Source of the DNA: Panorpa germanica
Taxonomy: Eukaryota > Arthropoda > Insecta > Mecoptera > Panorpidae
NCBI GenBank assembly: GCA_963678705.1
Contig: OY783216.1
Span: 10,044,001-10,108,000 of the forward strand
DNA length: 64,000 bases
Direction of reading: 5' to 3'
This document shows, piece after piece, positions 27,129 to 39,600 of the stretch. Within the stretch, counting starts at the first letter, position 1. Each line of letters opens with the position of its first letter. The notes under the pieces are model-generated. The model was not told the origin of the DNA. It saw only the letters and a list, made by a program, of their open reading frames with translations, and searched no databases. Made by a program: the position numbers and the translations under genes.

Positions 27129-27270
27129 AAACACTTTTCTTGCCTTTTGTTCGGCGAACTTATTTAATAAATCATTCGTAGTTGAAGACGATTTAAGTTT
27201 TTCTAAATTTTCTGCCTCTAAAGACAATAGTGACAAGTCTGAGAGCCTTTCCTGTCCAATAGAAGTGGTT
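27129..27270 (-). pseudogene. hAT-family transposase C-terminal fragment
   Basis: Minus-strand reading gives GQERLSDLSLLSLEAENLEK and then LLNKFAEQKARKVF. This is the pattern at the extreme C terminus of hAT/ZMYM-like transposases (ERLS.L.LLSIE...FA..KARKV). The usual terminal stop follows KVF plus one residue. Only this ~47-residue end is present, so it is a relic or a 3' fragment of a non-autonomous derivative. Confidence 0.55.
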
Positions 27271-27659
27271 AGATAATTTTTCTGTTATAAATACATATAT
27301 TAAGATGACTGACAGTGGCTAAACCACCATCTGAAGAGAAGGGAGTACTCAAAATGTTTACAATTCACTCCCTTCACCCTTCCTTCTCTTCAGATGTTGA
27401 GTCGCCGAAAATATTAGTTCATTGAAGTGCTAGTACCCTGCTCTATATGAACACATATGAAAATGAAAGAGAAGAGGACGCGCCTTATTTAATGCATCAA
27501 ACTTCATACAGCTCTTGGTGTATGTGTATTCTGTTTTATTTTACTACTTGCTCCAGTTGTGTCAAATGTATACTTTACAGTGCAAGTGTTATTGTTCTGA
27601 ACTATTAAAAAAAGTTTAAATTTTCGAATATATTTAATTAAAATTCATGTGTTTTAATT

Positions 27660-30600
27660 ATGGCATCTTTGTCATTACCTCGCGTATTACAACCAAGGAA
27701 AACAAGTTTAGAAATAGAACGTGAGAATTTTGAAAAGTGTCAGGTAATATATATTATTATTTAAGAGCTTCTTTTTTTGAATTTCTTTTAACAGGTTAAA
27801 AAAATTAATTTATATTATTATTTTTAATCATTTTTAATATATCTTGTTGACTACGTTATTTTAGGTTATGTTTTGCTGTAATGTAGTACGAAAGCTTATA
27901 TATATTTTTTAAAATTATTTTTTCATATTATTTGGCAAACATAAAACAGCTGCGAAATGTAATAAGATTACTAGCCATCTTATATATGATAATTTAAAGA
28001 AAAACATAACAATATTTCAATGTATATATACAGTCATATCATTAATTAATTAACGTATCAAATCATAATTGTATTTTACAGATTTTGTTAACATATTACT
28101 TAGTAAATTTAAAACGATTATGGCAATGTTCAATTAAATGTTCAAAAGATATCCTTAATCAAATTTGTGTATCAGCATTGGCAATAGGCTGACGTTGAAT
28201 AAATCTTTGTTTGTTTCTTATAAATATCTTATTGAAAATGTTTCTGAGACTTTTAGTCATAGCACACCTGCTAAATAATATATTTGCTATGAAAGTTATA
28301 TATGATTTTTCTCGAAATAGTTATTGCCAATGTACTATTGTTTCAATTGTATTGTTTTGAAAGAATTCGTTTTTATGAAACTTACTTTGCCAGTAATTAC
28401 ATTTTGTAATTTGTGTTTTTTTTAATCACGTTTTCATTAGGTATTCGCAGTATTTCTTTAATTTAATATTATTAACTTCATCTTAGTGGTTTTTCTAGGT
28501 GTTCTAGTGGTTTATCTAGGAATTGTATTTCAAAACTTTTTATACAAATAAAAAAGTGTTCAAAGTTACATGGATAAATTTGATTGAGGCACAAAGTAAA
28601 CATACTTTTTATTAGAATTTATGATATAAATAGTAAAATAATAACTAAAAAACTACAACATTTACTTACAGAATAGTACAGCATAAGTGTAAAGGGTTTT
28701 TAAATAAAATGAACGATTATTTTCAATTACATATTTCCTTTGAATACTCTCATGGTGAGTGCAGAGAATAATATGTATTATAAATGTAATATTTAATAAT
28801 CTGTGAAGATATATCGTTATTAAAACTGAAAAATTAATAAGAATACTTTAGGACTCATTCTTTTAGTTGTCACTACTCCTATTATCAACGTTATTGTACT
28901 CTGTCGACAGTTTTTAAGGTGTCAAAGCCTCATATTTATGATTATAGTGGCATGTAATCAATTTAACCGCAATAGAACCCAGAAAAGTTCTGAAAGTTAT
29001 TGTTCCATTCCATTAATTCATAAAAATACAATTAAAACTTCCTTGACTGAATCTTAAAATAGGAAATGATAATCCCGAAATCCGGAAAGAAGAATGAGAA
29101 AGGCCATGTGTGGGAGTAATCTATCTTATACTGGCAGTTGTTGATATTACCCGTACACTGCTAACAAGAATAACATTATGAATGAATTTGGGTTATTTAT
29201 AGAACGGAGTGTACACATTGCTGCGCTGGTGTTAGTACACTCGATGTATTTAAACTATATACTATGTAATATGGTTTCGTAAAAAAATTCATTAATATTA
29301 TCACCAGTGCAGTAGTTTTGTAATAGTTACACTTTTTAGATCATATTGTATGTAATTGTCTATTCTTTTTTGAGAGCTGCGGTTGGAGGGTCCCCGTTTC
29401 CTTCACCTAGTTCGCCTTTTATAAAACTAGTTCTTGACTCTTTTACTATAGAACAACAACTACAGCAGATGCTCTACTCAGTGCTTAGGCTGTTAGCACT
29501 TGTTTTGATTAAAAACACGATTAACTTGATTTTATAAATGTGGAGTACGTATCAAATTGTTATTTCTTGTATACTGGCAGTAGCGAATTTTCATAAAGAT
29601 GCATGATACGCGCGTATCATTATTTTTTTATATTTAATTAATTTAATATTTGGACGTTGGATCTGACTGGTTGCAAAGCTTAGCCCCAAATCTGCCCGAA
29701 ACGAATGAGAATGGGACTGTGTTGTTAGTGAGAAAACGAACGTGTATACGAGTGAGAGATAAATACAAGGCACGAATGAAACTAAACTGATAGTCGAGCC
29801 GTGTATCGTGACTCTATAGAATTTTTAACTACTATTTTGTCATATAAATTATCATTAAATACTTTTCAATAGTATTCGTGAACATCTCTGTTGATGATGT
29901 CATCATCAAAAGCATGAAACCAACAATGCCCTGCGACCGAGAAATATAGTCGCTGAATATATGCTCAAAACCAGTTTCAAATCAGTTTAGTTACGTTCGT
30001 GCCGTATGATTTATTTCACTCGTAAACACGTTCGTTCTTTTACTAACAACACAGTTGTAATCACATTCAGTTCGGGCAGATTCGGGGCTAAGGTTTGCAA
30101 CCAGTCGCGTCGTGTGCTGAGGGCCATAGAAGGCAGATGCAGTTTTTTTTATTTTAAGTCTTTCGTAGAATGCATATTGCATAATGTAGGTGTAGTGAAA
30201 ATAATTAATGGGGAAGTGCTAAATCCGCCACTGTGTATTGGGCAGGCATTACAAACATTTCACTATCAATAACTTGCAATATGAACTAAGCAAATTGTTT
30301 AATTTGTAACACGTTGTAGTAATTCGATTCCAAAAAAATGTTATTAACAAATAATTAGTAATATCTGTTAACAAGAAATGAATTATTCATTGTGACTGAT
30401 TCTTAGAATTTGATTTCTAAACTGATATTAATAACTTTGTACACAATACTTAAAGAAATGTTTAAGTTTAATTTTAAAACAGATTATAAAATTGTATATC
30501 TAATATCTTTGATATCTTTGACAAATAACAGGAAATGTGGTTTCGTTCCCCACAATGAAAACCTATATTTTACCGTTTTGTAGCGCCTATTTTTACAATT

Positions 30601-33600
30601 CTTAATTTAATATTAAAAAGTTACATAGATACTGCTTTTGCTTTTACTGTTCGTTCTGCAGAAACTAGATTCCGTTACCATCATTCTTACATGCTTACAT
30701 TCTTAAATTACAGTTAGTTGATTTGACAATGACACGAGGGCCCGATTAGGTCCCGACAAGGAATGCCACTTGACAAGAAAAGCGTGGAAATAATAATAAC
30801 AAAAACATAAATAATAATTTCCGTGTGACTTTAAAATCAACAGAGTACGTGCACATCTAAACACACTTATAAACAAAGATTTTATATGCATGTTTATTTT
30901 TTATATTTAAGTTTTTACTAGAATAAAAATAAAAGTGTATCAGAAAACAGCTGTGGACTAGTCTAGTATAATCTAGTCTAGACAACAAGGAACAATGTAT
31001 GTTGTGACAATGATATCACGGCTAGCAGCAGGTTTAATATATTTTTACCGAAGCGCGACTGAAGTGAAGACGATAAAAGAATGTAAACAAGAGTGACTTA
31101 TCGCATGCTTGCATTTGGTTATGGTCTACCGATAACTTGGAATGGGGATATACCAAATCTTAAACCATTAACAGGTCGACCACAAAATACTTACGGGTAT
31201 TATTAGAGTGTTGAAACTTTCGAAGTACGAATACTATCGTTAAATTTGATAAATGTTCGTGTCGACTTTGACTTATTTGGCAATCTTGCTTGTTCGATAT
31301 TATTACTAGATTCTTAATAAGTGCAATAGGTTAATTGCAAATGAGCAATGTTTTACAATCAGTAGTGAGACGATATATAGATAAAAAATGTCAACATGCT
31401 TTTAATCCCCATAAAAATATAGTTTACTATATGTTATTCAGATTCAGAAATTCGTGAAACCCCTTCAAATATTGTTAGCAGGCAACTATTGTTACTTGAA
31501 TGCCATTAAATATTACTTATGAAAAATCAATGAAATAATATATAAAATATTAGACGTTATATATAAAACTGTAATTAGTTTCATATGTTTCTGTATCTAT
31601 TTTATTTAAATGTATAGAAACCTAAAGAGTGTCTTTATTTAGTACTTTATATTATCCGTAAATAATGGAAAATTCCACTAGAGTATCAGAATGTTGTTAT
31701 AATACTTTCAAGAACATTCATGCATACATAAAACATTTCTTTACTTTTAAATATTTATTTTACTGTTTGATATATACGTAGCTCATTCTTTTCACGTAAT
31801 TTTCTGAACTAAAACAGAATTTTTGTTGCGTGTTCAGAATTCATAAAACTTTCTGAAGAACAGTTTAAATAAAATGAAAATTGGTTTTATAGGCTATGTT
31901 TTTTGTAATAAAAATAAGTTTTAAAGAGTTTATTGTCTTTCCCGCAATTTCTTGTTGAAATAACATTTTCTTTCATTCACCAATAAATTCTGTGAGCTCC
32001 AAATGTACACACGGGTTTGCTATCACAATACGTTGGCAATCTCTGCTTAAAAAATTATCCAGAACATGAAAATATTTCAGCTGTTTTTCTTTGTAAAGTA
32101 TACAAATAGTCTAGCTGCAATTTAATGTATATTTTTGTAGTACAATATTTAAAAATAACACAATTACTACGTCAGATTGTTCCAAGTTAATGCATTTGCC
32201 AGCCGTCTTCATGACTCATTGTCGTTATGATATTCTGGAGTCCTACAACGCTACTCAATGTCACGACGTTTGCATTACTTATAAGGTTGAGAATACGTGC
32301 TTAATGTGATAATCGATTTGTATCGATAACTAGAAAAAATACACATCGAATTGTATTTATCTTTTGTAAATGTAAATATTAATTTTTACATTTATATCAT
32401 TTTTTTTTATATAATATATTTAACATCTGCCTTAGTCCTAAAAGGTTTCAACTTTTTTTTTTAATTTATTTATATTATTGTACAACATATTAAGTTTATT
32501 GTATAAAAATTTGAAGTCGATTGAAGTAAAACTGTCGGAGATATAGAGTTTTAAGTCTTCACCTCTCTGGCCTGCTTTTGTGTTACTTTGAAACTTTTAA
32601 ATGCGGTTTCGGAGTCAGTGCCCTCTCTAGCTCGGAATCTTCTTTTGAAATTTTGCACACTTTTTCTTTACATAAATGCCGAGGTAACTCTGTTTTGTTT
32701 CTTTTCATGAAAAATCGGTATTTTGAATTTTAGGTGCTGTAAAAAATTGAAAAATCAATAAAAAAAAACTCGACAGGGTTATCTGCAGAAACTTATCAAT
32801 TAATGAAATCATTTTCGTTTTTTGGTTTCAAATAATCCAGTGATGAGTTATGAGTGACACCGCAATGTTACTTTTTTTGTGACGTCAGCGAAGAATCGCT
32901 GTCAATGCCTCATTTCTTGATATTTATTTATGAAAATTTCACAAAGTATTTTTCAATTGTTACTTTATTATGTAGTAATTATATAAATAACTATATATTA
33001 ACTGTGTCGTCAAAAAACATTATCGAAAATATCTTACCTCCCCCTTAAAGGTACTATAGCAATACCTGTTGAATAATTACTGATTTGAATAATTTTAAAT
33101 ACAAGATAATATTAAAATTTGTTATATATAATTGTATACTATATATATGTATATACTTATCGGTATGTACATCTGATTTTAAAAGATAATTAACATTAAA
33201 CTGAACATGAATTTAAATTTTCACGGTCTGGTTTACATAATTATATGCATAGCTTTTTTACAGAATAAATTATAATTTGTTTGCATTAATTTACATATAA
33301 TTAAAAAGAAATTTAGAAAAAAGAAATTATTTTCGAAAACACCCCACGATAAATAGACCTGCACTATTATTTGCTTGATAACTTGTAAGGGCGATTGAAT
33401 ACTGTGACAGTAATAATCTTTTTATTTAACATATAGCCCGGGGAAGTAAAGACTGTTCATCATTCACTACATCCAAAAAATTCACGTTGTTGCTATGCAT
33501 TTGTAATGGATTACGCCCACTACTTGTTCTAACTTCATAACTATAAAAATATAAATCAAATGTTGAGTTAGGTCAAAAACGTGTGATAAGACCGTTGTTG

Positions 33601-36600
33601 TTTATTGTTTAAACTTGAATGAATTAAATTAAACGTCATTACTAAAACATAACCTAAAAAAAATATATTGAGTGAAATAAATAGTAGCGTATAAACGTTA
33701 AAAAATATCTGGAATACTGTGCAAATATTTAAAAGTGTTCAACATTACATTTATTTATCAATTCTAATATACATTAGTTATCATTTTACGTAGGTGGAGC
33801 AATTTTAGTTATTTTATTTAACATTGTAGATAATTTTGCAATTAGTATATTGTTTTAGGGAAACCTTGACGCGTTTCGCAGCTGTGTCTGTGAATTCACG
33901 TGTAATATAACACCCGCCTAATGTTGTGTTTGTGACATAAATTTTAATTTAATTAAAACCCTTAATTATGTTGATGTAACATAATACCTGTCAAATAACC
34001 TATTTGTTAAATTAAAACAAAAATAGACATATACAATTAATGTAACTAACGTTTAATTAAATTCAGTTGATGAATATGGAACGGGGTGCTTTTATATTAA
34101 ACGTAAGTTTTTTGTTTTATATATAGAAACAATAAATATAAAATTTAAGTGGGTGTGGTTAAAGTTCTATTCTGTACACTGTCAGATTTAATGAAGAACC
34201 GTTTTAAAATGAATTTTAGCTGGATATGTATTAAACTTAGTATTACAGAATCTCTTACTATCAATCTACTGTACATAAACTTGATAGTGGTCGATTTTTC
34301 AATTGGCGTGTCTATTTTATTAAATATCTAAATGTTGACGGAGATATAGCAATTAAAAGTTTGAATTGTATTTTTAGCGCTAGAAAAGCATTTTAACGTC
34401 AGTTATTTGTTGAGTAGGTCAGTGTTCTGGTAATGTTTTGTAGGTGTTGGTAGTCGAAATAATCAAGTCAAGTCAAAGAATAATAAGTTTTTATTTTATT
34501 TAACCCTGTTACGGCAGACATAATATTGAAATATTATTGTTCCTTGAAATAGCTGTAAATAATATTTGATATATAAATACATATAGCAGAGATTTATGAG
34601 CTGTAAAGTTGGCAGCAGTTGTGATGTCACATGCATTTGGAATGTGTACAACGTTGAATCCCTTTAATAATTAAAGAGACAAAATGATTTTTTTTAATTG
34701 TTAATATCTCTTAACTATAATATATAGTACACTTTTATAGAATTAGGACATAGAACACAAGCCCATTTAAAAACATGTTTTCGAGAAATGTCTCTCAATA
34801 TATTTGATAGTCCAGTTGGTAGATATGGCAATAATTATATATGTGTCATAGCACGTACTAATTATATAATGATAATTACATTTCTAATGAATGTTATAAA
34901 TAAAAAATCCCAGAGATCTTCACTTGTGGTAATACTTCACTAAGTCTAATTAATGTTTTTATCAATATCATTTTATATTTTTATTAAATTTTATCACTGG
35001 TTTTCAAAGGATGATGGTCTATCCATTATCAGTTATCAGTAAAACACAATTTAGTTATCTTTGCCAGGTAGTAGGCCATTTGCAATACAGTCAAGACAAC
35101 AACGAACCGGTAATTGAGTTTCGTTTGTATCGGTTTATGAAAACGGACAAGTGCTCAGTTCTATTCTAAATTCTCTGGATGTATTCGGATTTATTTATTT
35201 TTAAAAACACTGTAAGTATTATTATTGAAATATTGTGTTTACTTTATTCGAATTACAGTGTATTACGTTCAGTTACTAAGTTACTGCATGAATAATAAGA
35301 ATGTGATTGAATCGGGTCTGTGAGTTAGAATTGTGGTATTCTGTTTTCTGTTGCTGCCAGAAACTTTGCTTTAAAACATAATAGTCCAGACCCGGCAGAT
35401 ATCACTTATTTTCTGATGAACAAAATGTGTAAGATTGAGTAGTGTTATTATGTACAAGGATCTGCTAACCAGTATCAGGTAATGAAGGTTTATGTCTCAC
35501 TCACTCTCATGCGCACGGATAATGCCCTCTTGCTCCTACTTATAGCGGAATTAAAATTGGGTTTAGGGGATGTTTGGCTACTTGAATCAATCTGTCCTCT
35601 TGTAAAACGTTTTAAAACAGTTGCCTCATCACCACATAGAAGACACCATAGAAACTGCTAATATTTTATAGTCTGAATTTATTCTTAAGTTCATTTTCCA
35701 TTCGCAAATTGATAGAATTCTTTTTATAGAGTTAGATATTTGAATATCTCTAAATTAATAATTTTTTCGTAGCAGATAGCAAAAACAGTATCTAATGTCT
35801 TTTTTATATTGTGATTGCATTAACAGTTTTAGGTTATCTTTATTTTTGATAACAGTGAATATTTACAAAATTCCATTAACGATATAAAATGTTTTTAATA
35901 AAAATATGTTAGCAATATTTGTGCTTTTATTCATTTTAATTTTAAGAGAAATTTTTAATAGTTTCATTTTTAAAGACAAAAAGACAATTTTTCAATTCTC
36001 GAAACGATGAAAGTACATGCAGTAGTGTAAGGGCGTACGCAAATGGGGCGACTGGTTGCACACCTTAGCTCCGAATCTGCCCGAACCGAATGAGAATGGA
36101 TCTGTGTTGTTAGTGAGAGAACGAACGTGTATACGAGTGAGAGAAAACACAAGACTGGTAGTCGAGCCGTGTATCGTGACTCTATAGAATTTTTACCAAT
36201 AGCAAAACAGGGGATTTTATTGTGTTTTATTTGATTGCATGTATCTATTTAAATACTTTTCAATAGTATTCGTAAACATCTCTGTTGATGGTGTTATCAT
36301 CAAAACCATGCAACCAAGGATGCTCTGCGACCGAGAAATAGACTCGGAGCAAACGTGCTCAAAACCAGTTTGAAATCAGTTTAGTTACGTTCGTGCCGTG
36401 TGTTTTATCTCACTCGTATACACGTTCGTTCTCTCACTAACAACACAGTTCTCATTCGGTTCGGGCAGATTCGGGGCTAAGGTTTGCAACCAGTCGCTTC
36501 GTGTGCGGAGGTCCTTAATTTAAAATAATATTACGCCACTAAATGGTTTATGAAATAGTAATTCATTCATTCATCTTCATTCTTTGTGACGTCATTTACT

Positions 36601-39600
36601 ACAGTATATATTTTAGGTTATAAATAGAGATTCACGTTACAGACATTTTCTTTAGAAATTCCAGACATTGTAATAATTAACATTGCTTTGTTAGAATCAT
36701 GTAAACACATATTGCCAGTGTTGACATTAATATGTATTAGCATAAATAGAATACATGTAAAAATACACATGCGATAATACTTTATCAGTTTCGCCGTTTC
36801 CTGCAAGTGATTTAAAAGGATTTGAACTGTCAAGATAGCTGTAATGATGGTGCGATATTTTTATTTTCTGCGGTTAGTCATGTATTGTCTGGGGTTTACA
36901 AATATTTCAATCAGGCGTGATATATATAAAGGTATCTTTCTCTTTATACATCTTCTTTATATACTACTTGTTCTTGTTCGGTTTTTCTTATTTATCAAGT
37001 TATTCTGTTACGTGTTCTTTCTTCTGCATTTTTACATGTGTTCACTGTCAACAAGACAGCTGTGTATTTATATCTAGTAATAAATATTTCGTGCTACACA
37101 ACGGGCCATAGTTTGGGGACTACAGGTCAGGTTTTGTAACTTTTCGAGATAACAAAGATCTTTGTATTAAATCTGCCATACTGTTCATTCTAACCTACAA
37201 AACAAATCTACTAATCTAGATGATTAGGAGGTCTTGTTTTTATTTATGTTATTACTATTTATAACAACCAAGTGTATGTATTTGTATTCTCTTATAGTCT
37301 GAAGGTCAATTTACAATTATTTCAATTAAGGAAATTCCATACATTTTTTTCTTAGATCGAAAATATAAAATGACATTTCGCGTGTAAGGTTCTAGACAAT
37401 AGATATATTCAAGTAACAAATCTTTCTAAATATGTTTGTTATATAAAAGAAATATTATTTAACCAGTTATAGTGTGTACAAAGCCACTTAAGATAGCTTA
37501 AATAGCTTAAGATTTTTCTTACGACATTTGTAAAAATATATCGTTCATTTTTTAGCTTAAAGGTTATTTCTTCTGTAGAATATAATTCAACGAATATCTG
37601 AAATTCTTTTTCATTCACTACTATTTCAAACGTCTCATTATTTTTAAATTGCGAAAATCTTAAAATCTAATAAATGTATCTTTTGTGCATTGCCATGTTG
37701 TACAAATCAGTTCTCGAACGTTGCCTAATTTAACATCTATCTCACTCACTCTTATACTTCATACACATAAATGCTTTTCGCTTATTCATTACACACAATA
37801 CTTTGTAAAACTATACTTTATTTAAAATCAATAAAAATCTTTGAATGTATAAAAATAGTTATTAATTAAACTAACTTAAATCGATATAACATTTTTAGTA
37901 GTTTAATTAATTGATAGTTATTAAGGAGTAACACTTCACTGCATGTTTTTTCAGGTTGCATGACTTAAGCTACTCGTTCTGTTTCTAGCGCTGTTCTACA
38001 ACGCTTGCCTTTTTTTAAGGCGTTCTAACACCTACTAACACGTCTTCTAGCATGTCTCTAACTGATAAACAATATTATCAGCTGGTAAGTAATATTCCTC
38101 TAATTATTTATAAGCTGTTAGTGACATTTTGTAACATATTATTAGCACTTATATTTATGAAAATAAATGATATAGTCCAAATCACGATAGTTCGACGGTG
38201 ACTTATACTTAAAAGAGGTTATAACAGCGTTATAAATCTATAATACGATAATGAATTTTATCTTGTTCGTTTCTATGTACATTATAGAAAATAAATGAGT
38301 CAATGCTTTTTTGTTATATCGGCAGTTTATATCCCACAACTTGTTTTAAGTATGAGTCGCCGCCGAACTCTCGTAATTTGAACTATATCTCTTCATGGAA
38401 TCATGCATTGCGATCAGCGACTAAAATTTAATCAATAAATGGCATTATTGGTCACAACATCAGCTAAGTTAAATTATTTAACAAATCAACTTTTTAAAAA
38501 ATGAAACTTTCAAAATCTAATACAATAAAACTAGCATATCCTCTTCTATTGTTACAAAAAGTTGCGAACTGTAAAAAAAGATAATTTATTGGTAACGGAA
38601 ATACTAAAAAACAATAGCTGTTAAATTTATTTTTTATCAGTATATTATTCTGTCAGCAGTTGTACATTTTTATGCGCGTTGTGGGAATTGTTACAATGGG
38701 ACAAAGGTTCAAAATAATATAATTTCTCTACTGTATATTAGTACTAGTATACATTCAATGTTTTTAGCCGCTAGACTCTACATTCTGTACTTGCAATTCG
38801 TTTATTCCTTACAATAACGAAACAAAGATCAAAAAATATTAGATAAAAAACAACAAGCAGAATACCAAAATAAAAGAACCGAGAAAGAAAGAAAAATCTA
38901 AATATTTCTGTCTCAGTCCAGTCTCTACTCTGTTTTGTCTCTTGTCTTACTTTGTCCGCCTTCATCTCTATTTCCGTTACACGCTTCTTCCGCTTTCCAC
39001 CTTCATCACCCACTTTCCACCCATCATCTATTTTATTTAATATAGTTTTACGTTGATAAAATCGAAATATTATTTAGTATATAACCATATCTCATGTACA
39101 ATTTTATATATACTTTATACTTTATACTCCTATTCCAACTAATGTCTAATGTATTTTATTTTCTTAGGCCGTCAGCATTAGCAAAGCAATAAGTATAATA
39201 GAGACACCGGTGAAAGAGAAACATGTGCGGGCCACTATTATCGGCACTTTTCATAGTCAAGGGGGTCAGGCGTTCTGGTCTATAGCCATTAAACAACAAC
39301 TACAGGAACACAGGATTGTGGCATGGAAATTCTGTCATGTATTACATAAGGTAACTACTGTTAGGCGTTGCACAATACCTAATTATTTATATTAAATATT
39401 ATATAACAATTAAAATAAATTTCACGTATCGTTTGATAAATACTTGTAGCTTACATTGTTTGTTAATGGTGGTGCTCGCACTATTCTATCAGTCATTAGA
39501 TTAATATTAATTAAGGATTGAAAATAAATACTAAAAGGAAGAAGCTAAGCTAATACTGAGAGATAAATATTTTTATCCGCCTAAAATATATGCAATGCAT

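Larger units (their letters stand above)
26062..27659. other. Intergenic region with repeat and transposon debris
   Basis: Holds the GRWD1 3' UTR, the dispersed repeat shared with 11310-11445 (about 26167-26270), a GC-richer stretch with CCCCGGATTTTTCC and GAAATTCGGGGGCCCGG at opposite ends (about 26275-26480), two minus-strand coding-like fragments (separate entries), and a small hairpin at 27331-27404 (CATCTGAAGAGAAGG against CCTTCTCTTCAGATG). The Hip1 promoter must lie in the last few hundred bases. Confidence 0.5.

Noticed and set aside
29591..30272. ORFs on both strands in the 29.6-30.3 kb region (and 35970-36152)
   Set aside because: They are read from the inverted arms of MITE family C and mirror one another.
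38771..39013. 80-codon minus-strand ORF with a hydrophobic middle
   Set aside because: Sits in the A/G-rich stretch just before Hip1 exon 2, low complexity, no signal or homologue recognised.
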